Shown here one piece after another: positions 1-7,152 of a stretch of 19,110 nucleotides of DNA. The notes below the pieces were generated by a model that was given only the letters and a program-made list of their open reading frames with translations, was not told where the DNA came from and searched no databases. Position 1 is the first letter of the stretch; every line of letters starts with the position of its first letter. The position numbers and the translations under genes are program-made. Source of the DNA: DATLED01 sp046597375 (GTDB taxonomy: Bacteria; Actinomycetota; Acidimicrobiia; Acidimicrobiales; CADCTF01); the NCBI GenBank assembly GCA_046597375.1, contig JBKJKM010000160.1, positions 1 through 19,110 of the forward strand, in the 5' to 3' direction.

Positions 1-497
1 TCAACACGTTCATGTGCGCCGACGACGACGACGAGGCCGTGCGCCGCAGCGCCAACGGACCGGGCTTCTTCTCCTACTCGCTCGGCTACTACTACAACCC
101 GGCGACGGGCGGCCAGCACCAGCCCGGCCAGGAGAACGTGTATCGCAGGTTTCTCGACAACCAACAGACGCAGCTGCAGACCCGCGCCGAGATCGCGGCC
201 GGCGAGCCCGAGGACGAGGTGCAGCGGGCGCTCTATCGGGCGGCCCGGGCGGGCACCGCCATCGGCACGCCGGACACGATCCGAAACAACATCCTGAAGT
301 ACGAGGAGCAGCACCTCGACACGCTGATCTTCGTGGCCCAGTGCGGCGACCGGAAACACGAGCACATCATGGAATCCATCGAGCTGTTCGGCACGCAGGT
401 GCTGCCCGAGTTCAAGGAGCGCCACGAGCGCGAACACGTGCCGTGGCGCAAGCAGCAGCTCGATGGGGTCGACTTCCCGATCAACTCGTCGATCTAG
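1..497 (+). CDS. LLM-class (luciferase-like) flavin-dependent monooxygenase, 3' part
   Basis: The gene is cut by the left edge; the frame is open back to base 1 (Asn-Thr-Phe precede the first visible Met at 12), so that Met is internal. About 164 C-terminal residues are visible. The segment GTAIGTPDTIRNNILKYEE followed by HLDTLIFVAQCGDRKHEHIM is the typical C-terminal part of the bacterial luciferase-like TIM barrel: a 'G(T/S)P..v...l..y...GvD.l.f' element and then the helix ending in a 'GTQVLPEFKER' type segment. Family members use FMNH2 or F420 to oxidise organic substrates; which cofactor is used here cannot be told because the N-terminal half is missing. It ends with TAG, and the next gene starts 8 nt later in the same direction, so the two are probably co-transcribed. 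Family assignment is firm; substrate is unknown. Confidence 0.82.
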   Translation, partial: NTFMCADDDDEAVRRSANGPGFFSYSLGYYYNPATGGQHQPGQENVYRRFLDNQQTQLQTRAEIAAGEPEDEVQRALYRAARAGTAIGTPDTIRNNILKYEEQHLDTLIFVAQCGDRKHEHIMESIELFGTQVLPEFKERHEREHVPWRKQQLDGVDFPINSSI

Positions 498-505
498 AAG
501 GGTCG

Positions 506-856
506 ATGGCCAAGCACGACAAGGTCGCAGACGACGCCCTGCGCCAGCACTTCGACGACGCCTTCGCCCAGTTGCGGGGCGGCCGGACGGTCGAGGCCGT
601 CCACACACTGAGCGACGCCTTCCTCGCCATGCTGCGTGACCACCCTGAGCTGCTCGGGGAGACGGCCGCCACCCGCGCCGGAGCACCTCGGATGCCCGTC
701 GTGCTGCGCTGGCCGGCCCTCGGCGCCAACCTGGTGGCCGGCTCGGTGCGCGATGGCGACCCGAAGATCGAGTTCGTGCGCGACCGGTTCGCCATGAGTG
801 AGGCCCTCACCTACTACGAGTACGCCGTCGACCTGGCGTTGGACCACTCGCTGTAG
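506..856 (+). CDS. Hypothetical protein, 116 aa
   Basis: I do not recognise this family. The product is a small soluble protein without signal peptide or membrane segment: a charged, helix-forming N-terminal half (DALRQHFDDAFAQLRGG, then SDAFLAMLRDHPELLGE) and a C-terminal half with PVVLRWPALGANLVAGSV and a Tyr-rich end (ALTYYEYAVDLALDH). The ATG at 506 is chosen because it follows the upstream stop (495-497) by 8 nt, has a GAAGGG purine run just upstream, and the frame before it shows the composition of a shadow of the monooxygenase gene. It lies between the monooxygenase and the thiamine-binding protein in a same-strand cluster. GC-rich third positions agree with real coding. No function is proposed. 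Confidence 0.7.
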   Translation: MAKHDKVADDALRQHFDDAFAQLRGGRTVEAVHTLSDAFLAMLRDHPELLGETAATRAGAPRMPVVLRWPALGANLVAGSVRDGDPKIEFVRDRFAMSEALTYYEYAVDLALDHSL

Positions 857-874
857 GTCGGCTTGGCTGGCGGG

Positions 875-1165
875 ATGCTCGCCGCCTTCTCGATCAGTCC
901 GCTCGGCACCGGGGACTCCGTGTCGTCGTCCGTCGCCGAGGCGGTGCGGCTCGTGCGCGAGTCGGGGCTCCCCAACGAGACCAACGCCATGTTCACCAAC
1001 GTCGAAGGCCACTGGGACGAGGTGATGGATCTGATCAAGGCGTGCGTCGACAAGGTCGGCGAAGCCGCTCCCCGGGTGAGCGTCGTGATCAAGATCGACC
1101 ACCGCCCCGGCGTCGTCGACGCGCTGCACGCCAAGGTGGCGGCCATCGAGGAGCACCTGTCTTGA
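875..1165 (+). CDS. MTH1187-family thiamine-binding protein (DUF77)
   Basis: A 96-residue product with the features of the MTH1187/YkoF-like thiamine-binding family (Pfam Thiamine_BP, formerly DUF77): an N-terminal strand FSISPLGTGDSVSSSVAEAV, the GLPNETNAMFTNVEGHWDEVM segment, and the late strand VSVVIKIDHRPG. Family members are small ferredoxin-like-fold proteins that bind thiamine or related compounds and form tetramers in known structures. A TTG at 863 would extend it by four residues, but the ATG at 875 places the conserved first strand at the N terminus as in relatives. Its stop codon overlaps the start of the CoA-transferase gene (TTGA), which implies translational coupling. What it does beside a CoA-transferase is not evident. 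Confidence 0.85.
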   Translation: MLAAFSISPLGTGDSVSSSVAEAVRLVRESGLPNETNAMFTNVEGHWDEVMDLIKACVDKVGEAAPRVSVVIKIDHRPGVVDALHAKVAAIEEHLS

Positions 1166-2343
1166 GTGATGACGACCGTCCCGGTCCGCTCGACGGCGTG
1201 CGGGTGCTCGACGTGACGTCGGTGGTGATGGGTCCACTGGCGACGCAGACGCTGGGCGATCTCGGCGCCGACGTCATCACCATCGAGGCGGCCAAGGGCG
1301 AGACGAACCGGGTGATGGGCACGGGCCCACACCCGCAGCTCTCGGGCATCGCCCTCAACCTGCTGCGCAACAAGCGAAACGTGGCCCTCGACCTCAAGCA
1401 ACCCGACGGACGGGCCGCGTTGCTGCGCATCGCCGCGACATGCGACGTCTTCGTCACCAACCTCCGGCCGGCACCTCTGGCCCGACTCCGCCTCACGTAC
1501 GACGACGTCGCCCTGGTGCGCCCCGACGTCGTCTACTGCCAGGCCCAGGGCTTTCCGTCCGACAGCGGACGGGCCGATGATCCCGCCTACGACGATGTGG
1601 TCCAGGCCGCCGGCGGCATCCCGGACCTCGTGCACCGCGCCGGCGGCGAGCGGGCGCTGTTGCCCACGATCCTGGCCGACAAGATCAGCGGGTTGACGAT
1701 GACCTATGCACTGATCGCCGCCCTGTTCGAGCGGGAGCGCAGCGGTCTTGGCCAACACCTCGAGCTCCCCATGGTCGACGCGTTGTCGTCCTTCCTGCTC
1801 GTCGAGCACGGCGCCGGCGCCATCGCCCAGCCGGCGTCGGCATCGGCCGGGTACGAACGCATCCTCACGCCGCATCGGCGACCGCAACCCACGGCCGACG
1901 GCTGGATCAGCATTTTCCCGTACACCAACGGTCACTTCGCCGCCCTCATGGAGGCGACGGGTCGCAGCGACCTCGGCGACGAGCGACTCACCACCCAACG
2001 CGGGCGCGCCGCCAACCCCGAGCTGCTCTACGGACTCCTCGGTTCGATCATCGCTACCAAGACGACGGCCGAGTGGCTCTCGCTGTGCCGCCACGCCGGC
2101 ATCCCGGCCGCCGAGGTGGCCGACCTCGACGACCTCGTCGCAGCCCTTCCCGACGCCGAGCACCCGATCGCCGGCGCCTACAAAGCCATTCCGCCACCCG
2201 TGCGCTTCTCCCGCACCCCGGCCTCGGCGACCCGACGTCCCGCTCCCCTCGTCGGTCAGCACAACCGCGAGGTCCTCCTCGAGGTCGGCCTCACCGTCGC
2301 CGAGATCGACGCGCTCGAGTCCCACGGCATCCTTCGCACCTGA
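1162..2343 (+). CDS. CaiB/BaiF class III CoA-transferase
   Basis: The 393-residue product is of usual length for the CoA-transferase III family, which moves CoA between carboxylic acids. Visible family elements are LDGVRVLDVTSVVMGPLATQ at the N terminus, GDLGADVITIEAAKGETNR (residues 32-50), the NKRNVALDLKQPDGR segment (70-84), DVFVTNLRP (95-103) and LPTILADKISGLTMTYALIA with Asp173 in the position of the catalytic aspartate that forms the acyl anhydride. LGQHLELPMVDALSSF is the usual downstream segment. The start is a TTG that overlaps the previous stop; it is the only start placing LDGVRVLDVT close to the N terminus. It is the last gene of the plus-strand cluster and converges on the FAD oxidoreductase across a hairpin-rich gap. 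The substrate acid is unknown. Confidence 0.92.
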   Translation: MSDDDRPGPLDGVRVLDVTSVVMGPLATQTLGDLGADVITIEAAKGETNRVMGTGPHPQLSGIALNLLRNKRNVALDLKQPDGRAALLRIAATCDVFVTNLRPAPLARLRLTYDDVALVRPDVVYCQAQGFPSDSGRADDPAYDDVVQAAGGIPDLVHRAGGERALLPTILADKISGLTMTYALIAALFERERSGLGQHLELPMVDALSSFLLVEHGAGAIAQPASASAGYERILTPHRRPQPTADGWISIFPYTNGHFAALMEATGRSDLGDERLTTQRGRAANPELLYGLLGSIIATKTTAEWLSLCRHAGIPAAEVADLDDLVAALPDAEHPIAGAYKAIPPPVRFSRTPASATRRPAPLVGQHNREVLLEVGLTVAEIDALESHGILRT

Positions 2344-2349
2344 CCCCGA

Positions 2350-2443
2350 CCCTTGCGTTGTTGTTGCCCTTGCGGTCGCCAAAAGCGGTTGCGGTTGCCC
2401 TTGCGGCCGCCGCAAGGGCAACGCAAACGCGATTGAGGGCAAC
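2350..2443. repeat. Family of short CCCTTGCG / GTTGCCCTTGCGG repeats
   Basis: GTTGCCCTTGCGG occurs as a direct repeat at 2363-2375 and 2394-2406 and inverted at 2410-2422. The core CCCTTGCG is also at 2350-2357, and AGGGCAAC recurs at 2436-2443. The copies allow alternative, mutually exclusive pairings: 2410-2422 can pair with either direct copy. Such clustering of one 13-mer in under 100 bp is well above what its neighbours show. Confidence 0.7.
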
Positions 2444-2451
2444 ACCAACGC
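2355..2451. terminator. Nested inverted repeat in convergent gap, likely bidirectional terminator
   Basis: The 115-bp gap between two converging genes is almost wholly taken up by a two-level inverted repeat. The outer arms are 2355-2370 (GCGTTGTTGTTGCCCT) and 2436-2451, complementary at 15 of 16 positions. The inner arms are 2394-2406 (GTTGCCCTTGCGG) and 2410-2422, a perfect 13-bp stem with a 3-nt loop (CCG). Between the levels, 2385-2392 can pair with 2423-2430 at 7 of 8 positions after one bulged G. There is no T-tract, so it would be a non-canonical terminator of the kind common in high-GC actinobacteria. Position and symmetry suit termination in both directions; a REP-like mobile palindrome is the alternative. 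Confidence 0.55.
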
Positions 2452-2458
2452 GAGAGGA

Positions 2459-3991
2459 TCAGAGCGTGGCGAGGAGGGCGGTGCGGTCGGGGCCGGCGGG
2501 AGCGAGGTCGGGGCGGTTGGCGCGGTCCTGCCAGACGGCGAGGACCCGGGCGAGGACGTCGGGGTCGCGCATGATCCGGTCGGGCGGGTCGAGCAGATTG
2601 AAGGTTCGGAGAAAGGCGCGGAACACGACGGGGTCGGTGCGAACGGCAGGGAAGAGGCCGTCCCGCAAGAGGCTCCGGACGCTGTCAGGGTCGAGGCCGC
2701 TCACGCCGGCGGCGCCGTCGAGTTGGCCCTCGTCATCGTCGGGGACCTCGATGCCGCGCGCCGATCGGTCCTGGCGGTCTTGGGCAACTGACGCGCGGTA
2801 CCAGGGCTGCACCTCGCGAGCCATGGCGCCTTCGTAGGCGAGTGCCATCGCCACCGGATCGTCGCCGCACCTCTCAATCGCCTCGGCCAGCAGGTGGGCC
2901 GAGACGAAGCCGAGGGAGCAGCCGCGGCCGTAGAGCGGGTTGGTGCACGTGTGGGCGTCGCCGACGGCCACCAACCCCGTGGCGACGGGTACGACGCCTT
3001 CGTCGCCGTCATGGAGGAACCGCCGTGACCGGTTCAACAAGCGAGCCATCACCTCGACGCCGGTGAGCGGATCGGCGATGGTGGGGTCGACCCACTGCGC
3101 CAGCGCCGGGATGGAAGCGGCCGCCACCGTGAAGCCCGGCTCGCGCAACAGCGATCGCAGGGCGGCATCCTCGGTCGGCACGCCGAACGTGATCGAGTAC
3201 GTGTCGTTGTCACCCACGAAGACGGCGAACTTGAGATAGCCGAGGTCGCCGGCGGTCATGCCGACCATCGGCGGGAGCTCGGCGCCCCGCCGCAAGCGAT
3301 AAAAGCGAGACGAGTACACGATGCCCGTGTCCTCCTCTCGCTCCTCGAGGGGCGGTCCACCGAGGTCGGCCAACCAGGCGGGCAACGGTGAGCGACGGCC
3401 CGATGCATCGACGACCCAGTCCGCCGGCATCGTCGATCCGTCGGCCAGCCGCACCCCGGCGACGTGCGGGACGGCGCCACCATCCGTCGCCGTCAGGCCC
3501 ACCACGGCGCCCTGCACCAGGCGCACGCCCTTCGACTCGAGCGCATCGCGGCGCAGCACCCATTCGAAGGTCGTGCGACGGCAGGCCAGCGCCACCAGAT
3601 CCTCGTCGCCGGGAAAGACGGAAGTGTCGGCCATCTCGTCGGGCAGTCGCTCGGTGAAGCGCAGCTCGGTGGCGCCGGCGGCCAGGAGGTCGGCCAGCAG
3701 GTGCGGCTGGCGGTCGCGCAACAGGTTGCGCAGCCGGGCCAGAAATGCGTGGGAATGGCGAACTTGCGGAGCCCCCCGACGCGCCCAGCCGACGAAGGCC
3801 TCGTCCGGTGTCGCCGGCAGCGTCACCTCGTCGCGCTCGACGACGGTCACATCGTGGCCTGACCCCGCGAGTGTCAACGCCGAGCCCAGGCCGGCGACAC
3901 CTCCACCCACGATGACCACGGACCCCATGGGCGGGACACGGTAGTCAGGCCCCACCCGTCGTACATGGTCGGAGGGAGGTGCCGCGCCCAT
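2459..3991 (-). CDS. FAD-dependent oxidoreductase/monooxygenase
   Basis: A 510-residue flavoprotein with a Rossmann dinucleotide site VVIVGGGVAGLGSALTLAGS near the N terminus (GxGxxG around 29-34, with the acidic VVERDE end of strand 2 at 50-55), a mid-chain WVVDASGRRSPLPAW segment (192-206) typical of the second FAD contact, and the late GDAHTCTNPLYGRG motif (344-357) that binds the FAD ribityl/pyrophosphate in the p-hydroxybenzoate hydroxylase / geranylgeranyl reductase superfamily. The substrate is unknown. Two starts are possible. ATG at 3991 has GGAG eight bases upstream and is used here; ATG at 3928 puts the FAD motif five residues from the N terminus and has TACCGT nine bases upstream, a possible -10 box for a near-leaderless start. 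It lies 31 nt downstream of the fucosidase gene in the same direction, so the two are probably one transcript. Confidence 0.88.
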   Translation of the reverse strand: MGAAPPSDHVRRVGPDYRVPPMGSVVIVGGGVAGLGSALTLAGSGHDVTVVERDEVTLPATPDEAFVGWARRGAPQVRHSHAFLARLRNLLRDRQPHLLADLLAAGATELRFTERLPDEMADTSVFPGDEDLVALACRRTTFEWVLRRDALESKGVRLVQGAVVGLTATDGGAVPHVAGVRLADGSTMPADWVVDASGRRSPLPAWLADLGGPPLEEREEDTGIVYSSRFYRLRRGAELPPMVGMTAGDLGYLKFAVFVGDNDTYSITFGVPTEDAALRSLLREPGFTVAAASIPALAQWVDPTIADPLTGVEVMARLLNRSRRFLHDGDEGVVPVATGLVAVGDAHTCTNPLYGRGCSLGFVSAHLLAEAIERCGDDPVAMALAYEGAMAREVQPWYRASVAQDRQDRSARGIEVPDDDEGQLDGAAGVSGLDPDSVRSLLRDGLFPAVRTDPVVFRAFLRTFNLLDPPDRIMRDPDVLARVLAVWQDRANRPDLAPAGPDRTALLATL

Positions 3992-4022
3992 CGCGGCGTC
4001 TCCGGGGTCGACACGCCCAGGG

Positions 4023-5309
4023 CTATGTGGGTTTCAGCGCCTGCAAACCCATCGGCGGCTCGGTAACCGAGCCCTCGGGCGCCAGCGTCACGGCCAGTAC
4101 CGTCGCGAGATCGTCGACGATCGAGGGCGGCACCTCGATGACTACCTCGCCGATCGGGTCCCAATTGAACAGTTCGTCCATGACGGTGCAGCGGGTGCGG
4201 AACGCGAGTGACGTTCCCGACGCCACGTCGGTCACGCTGGTGACCCGCCGGATGGGCAGTCCCCGCACGGTGACCGATTCGTACGGACGCGACAAGAGAT
4301 GCACGTAGACGACGCCGTCGCCAGCCCGCGTCGACGGACCGTAGTGCTGCCAGGGCTCGAGCCCAGGGTTCGTCCCGAGGACTGACGAGCCACACCTGGC
4401 CACCCAGTCGGCAACGTCGTCGAGACGCTCGACCTGTTCGGGCGGCAGCGAGCCGTCGCCCCGGGGGGAGACGTTCAACAACAGGTTGCCGCCCCGGCCG
4501 GCAACCTCGCACAGGGTGTGCACGAGTTCGCGGGAGGACTTGTAGCCGGTATCGGCCGGGCAGTATCCCCACGTTGAGTTCATCGTCATGCACGTCTCCC
4601 ACAACCCGTCCGGCGCGGAGGCGGGAACGAACTGTTCGGGCGTCTCGAAGTCACCGCTGCCGGGCAACCGCTCGTTCACGAGACAGTCGGGCTGCAGCGA
4701 ACGGATCAATTCCCGGAGCTCCTTCGCCCGCCATTCCTCGATCGACCGCTCCCATCCGCCGTCGAACCACAACAGGTCGATCGGGCCGTAACCGGTGAGG
4801 AGTTCGGTGATCTGGGCGAAGACGTAGTCGACGTACCTCCCCCACGCCTTGGCCGATCCCCGACGCGGCGAGAACGAGTACGGCCGGTCGTCGTCGGTCA
4901 ACGCCGGGTAATCAGGGTGGTGCCAGTCGGAGAGCGAGTAGTACAGCCCGACGCGGAGACCTTCGGAACGGAAGGCATCGACATAGGCGCCGACGAGGTC
5001 CTGCGACGAACAGAAGTCGGACGCCGCGCTCGGCCACATGGAGTATCCGTCGTGGTGTCGCGAGGTGAACACGGCGTACTGCATCCCCGCCGCCCTGGCC
5101 AGGCGGGCCCACTCCTTCGGCGTCGCTGCGTCAGGGGCGAACGTAGAAGCACTGGCCTGGTAGTCGGCCACCGCCACGGGCGTCGAGTACGGCAACACCC
5201 CGACGCCGCCGGCCATGGGCCACGAGAGCTCGAGGCCCTGTTGGCTCACGTGCCCCCAGTGCACGAACATGCCGAATCGGGCCGCGCCGAACCACGAGCT
5301 GTCCCCCAT
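4023..5309 (-). CDS. GH29 alpha-L-fucosidase, cytosolic type
   Basis: This hydrolyses alpha-L-fucosides by a retaining mechanism. GH29 hallmarks are in order (numbers from the ATG at 5309): FGMFVHWG near residues 12-19, SRHHDGYSMWPS about 83-94, GLYYSLSDWHHPDY about 121-134, and LLWFDGGWE with the Asp at about 183 in the position of the catalytic nucleophile. A later WETCMTMNSTWGY segment (about 237-249) carries a Glu in the region where the general acid/base lies in GH29-A enzymes, and AGRGGNLLLNVSPRGDG follows. The last 100 or so residues look like the C-terminal beta-sandwich. There is no signal peptide, so the enzyme probably acts in the cytosol on imported fuco-oligosaccharides. A GTG at 5318 is an alternative start; ATG is preferred because a -10-like TACGGT sits 7 nt upstream, fitting a leaderless mRNA. 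No other glycan gene is nearby. Confidence 0.93.
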   Translation of the reverse strand: MGDSSWFGAARFGMFVHWGHVSQQGLELSWPMAGGVGVLPYSTPVAVADYQASASTFAPDAATPKEWARLARAAGMQYAVFTSRHHDGYSMWPSAASDFCSSQDLVGAYVDAFRSEGLRVGLYYSLSDWHHPDYPALTDDDRPYSFSPRRGSAKAWGRYVDYVFAQITELLTGYGPIDLLWFDGGWERSIEEWRAKELRELIRSLQPDCLVNERLPGSGDFETPEQFVPASAPDGLWETCMTMNSTWGYCPADTGYKSSRELVHTLCEVAGRGGNLLLNVSPRGDGSLPPEQVERLDDVADWVARCGSSVLGTNPGLEPWQHYGPSTRAGDGVVYVHLLSRPYESVTVRGLPIRRVTSVTDVASGTSLAFRTRCTVMDELFNWDPIGEVVIEVPPSIVDDLATVLAVTLAPEGSVTEPPMGLQALKPT

Positions 5310-5316
5310 GACCGTC

Positions 5317-5346
5317 ACCGTAGGCCAAACCTGAAATTGGCGTCAG
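5317..5346 (-). promoter_or_regulatory. Putative promoter of the fucosidase-oxidoreductase pair
   Basis: Read on the minus strand, CTGACG (5346-5341), an 18-nt spacer and TACGGT (5322-5317) resemble -35 and TANNNT -10 boxes. The fucosidase ATG begins 7 nt after the -10 box, where transcription would be expected to start, and no Shine-Dalgarno sequence precedes it; a leaderless message is therefore likely. This is pattern matching only. Confidence 0.4.
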
Positions 5347-5348
5347 GT
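5329..5348. promoter_or_regulatory. 20-bp inverted repeat ACCTGA-N8-TCAGGT, candidate operator
   Basis: A perfect 6-bp dyad with an 8-bp centre lies in the 100-bp divergent region and covers the putative fucosidase -35 box. It is also 62 bp upstream of the binding-protein ATG. A further TCAGG half-site is at 5395-5399, next to the binding-protein ribosome site. Size and symmetry suit a dimeric regulator, and the obvious candidate is the TetR protein encoded at the end of the divergent operon. That link is inference. Confidence 0.4.
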
Positions 5349-5396
5349 CGGGAGGAATGGGTGGGCCGGTGGGCGAACTCTCTCCCTACACAAGTC

Positions 5397-5407
5397 AGGA
5401 AGGGGGG
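5397..5407 (+). promoter_or_regulatory. Strong ribosome binding site of the substrate-binding protein gene
   Basis: AGGAAGGGGGG ends 2 nt before the ATG at 5410, with AGGA at about 9 nt spacing. It decides the start and contrasts with the other genes of this window that seem leaderless or coupled, which suggests that the first gene of the transporter operon is translated at high level. Confidence 0.6.
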
Positions 5408-5409
5408 AC

Positions 5410-7152
5410 ATGCTTCCCTGGCGAGTTCAAGTCCAACGGACCCTCGATGCGCTCCGAGCCGATGCGTCGTTCCGAAATCGCGTCCTCGGTCTCGCCGTCG
5501 CCCTCGTGCTCGTGGTCGGCGCCGCCACCACGGGGCTCGAGGTCAACATCCGGTTCGGCCGCGTCGGCGGCGACTCGTCGCCGTCGCCATCCAACCTGGC
5601 CGCCGGCGATGCCGGCGACGGTGGGTCCACCGAGAGCGCGGTCGAAGATGCCGTCACCGACACCACCGTCGCCGGCGAACCACTGAGCGGAGCGAGCGCG
5701 CCGCCGGCCACCGGTGCCGCGCCGGCGGGAGGTGCGGCTCCCAAGCGGGCGGCCACCGCCACCACGACCAAGCCCGGCACCGCCGGAACCGCGGGGAACA
5801 CCGGTGACCCCGCCGCCGGCGGTGACCCCGGCGCGGCCGGTGGCGCCGGTGTCCAGGCCGCCGGCGGCGACCCGACGTGTGAGGGAGCCAACCTCACGGC
5901 GACCGATCAAGGCGTCTCCAAGGACGCCGTCAAGATCGGGGTGTTGATCCCGAACCTCAATGAGCTCGAGGCCGCCGGCTTCAAGGTCGGCTTGGCCGGC
6001 GACTACGACAAGATCCTCCCGGCCTGGGTGAAGGAGATGAACGAACGGCGCGGCGGCGTGTCGTGCCGGAAGCTCACCTTCGTCAAGGAGATCTTCTCGG
6101 TCTTCGACGTCGATGACATGTTGGCCAAGTGCAAGGCGATGACGGAGGACCACAAGGTCTTCGCCGTCCTCACCCCGGGGGGATACGACTCCGTCGCCCA
6201 ACTCTGCATCGCCAAGGAGCACAAGACCCCGTTCATCAACCCCGAGCCGGAACCGGAGGGCTGGTACGAGGACGCCAAGCCGTACCTGTGGAACCTGCTC
6301 ATGAGCAAGGACCGGATCCACCGAAATCACGTGAAGTGGCTCGTGGAGTCGGGGACGATCAAGCCCGCGACCAGGATCGGCGTGGTGTACCACGGCATCC
6401 CGAACGTGGCGCCGCCGGTCGAACAGACGATGCTCCCCCTCATGAACGACCTCGGGGTGAAGCCCGTGTCGATCTCGAAACTGTCGGCCGACGACGAACA
6501 GGCCTTGACGCAGATCAGCCAGACGGTGCTGCAATTCCAGCGCGACCAGGTGCAATTCGTGATCATGCCGATGAACCTGATCTTCAAGACCCAGTTCATG
6601 CAACAGGCCGAACGCCAGAACTACTTCCCGAAGTACACCGACTCCGACCACTACTTCGGGTGCTTCGACTTCGTCACGGCCACCTACCCCGAGAAGTCTT
6701 GGGAGGGCTCGACCTGCGTGAGCTCGCTCGACATCAACGGCATGGCGCCCGATGCCGGTCGCAAGTTCATCAATGACCACCCGTATGCCAAGTACGGCGA
6801 CGAGGTCTACAAGCGGGCCTTCCCGGAGAACTACGACGAGAACGGCACCAAGGAACAGGCGGACGCCGACACCCAGCGCGCCCTGTTCCTCGGCATGGGC
6901 TCGCAGTTCCTCCTCTTCGAACAGGCCGCCGACCGGGTCGGTCCGACGCTCACGCGACCGGCGTGGGGCGAGTCGATGGGCCAGACCGGCGCCTTCCACC
7001 AGATCCCCACCATCCACCCGCTCACCTTCGGGCCGAGGAAGTGGGACGGGCCTGACCATCTCGTCGTCGTCGGCTGGCATGGCGCAGCCGGCGACGGCTA
7101 TCCGGAGCGGAGGTACCGCCAGAAGGTGCCGGCCTTCAAGGCCTACTTCTGA
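5410..7152 (+). CDS. Membrane-tethered Liv-type ABC transporter substrate-binding protein
   Basis: The 580-residue product has three parts. Residues 1-24 are basic, and 25-42 form one hydrophobic helix (VLGLAVALVLVVGAATTG) with no lipobox Cys after it. Residues 52-155 are a low-complexity Ala/Gly/Pro/Thr/Asp linker. From about 157 a periplasmic-binding-protein type 1 (Peripla_BP_6, LivJ-like) domain begins, with DAVKIGVLIPNLNELEAAG, KAMTEDHKVFAVLTPGGY, TRIGVVYHGIPN and DQVQFVIMPMNLIFKTQFM as alternating strands and helices. All six cysteines (157, 219, 241, 266, 418, 436) are in the folded part, which fits disulfides outside the membrane. The helix likely acts as an uncleaved anchor. It is the first gene of the transporter operon and its TGA overlaps the next ATG by 1 nt. 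The ligand is unknown. Confidence 0.85.
   Translation: MLPWRVQVQRTLDALRADASFRNRVLGLAVALVLVVGAATTGLEVNIRFGRVGGDSSPSPSNLAAGDAGDGGSTESAVEDAVTDTTVAGEPLSGASAPPATGAAPAGGAAPKRAATATTTKPGTAGTAGNTGDPAAGGDPGAAGGAGVQAAGGDPTCEGANLTATDQGVSKDAVKIGVLIPNLNELEAAGFKVGLAGDYDKILPAWVKEMNERRGGVSCRKLTFVKEIFSVFDVDDMLAKCKAMTEDHKVFAVLTPGGYDSVAQLCIAKEHKTPFINPEPEPEGWYEDAKPYLWNLLMSKDRIHRNHVKWLVESGTIKPATRIGVVYHGIPNVAPPVEQTMLPLMNDLGVKPVSISKLSADDEQALTQISQTVLQFQRDQVQFVIMPMNLIFKTQFMQQAERQNYFPKYTDSDHYFGCFDFVTATYPEKSWEGSTCVSSLDINGMAPDAGRKFINDHPYAKYGDEVYKRAFPENYDENGTKEQADADTQRALFLGMGSQFLLFEQAADRVGPTLTRPAWGESMGQTGAFHQIPTIHPLTFGPRKWDGPDHLVVVGWHGAAGDGYPERRYRQKVPAFKAYF

Noticed and set aside
814..2448. Long minus-strand open frame (544 codons) opposite the thiamine-binding and CoA-transferase genes
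   Set aside because: Its translation is Arg/Gly/Val/Asp-rich without any family pattern, and it mirrors strong G/C third positions of the real plus-strand genes. It also runs through the intergenic repeat.
2350..2451. Repeats in the convergent gap read as a CRISPR array
   Set aside because: The repeats are too short, unevenly spaced and in both orientations, and there are no spacers of even length or cas genes.
5357..5686. ATG at 5357 preceded by GGGAGGA, a possible upstream small gene
   Set aside because: The purine run abuts the ATG with almost no spacing, the frame runs into the binding-protein gene in another frame, and the product shows no pattern.
5560..5875. Low-complexity Ala/Gly/Pro/Thr stretch read as a frameshift or assembly artefact
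   Set aside because: The frame is open and keeps strong G/C third positions throughout, and such linkers are common in actinobacterial surface proteins.
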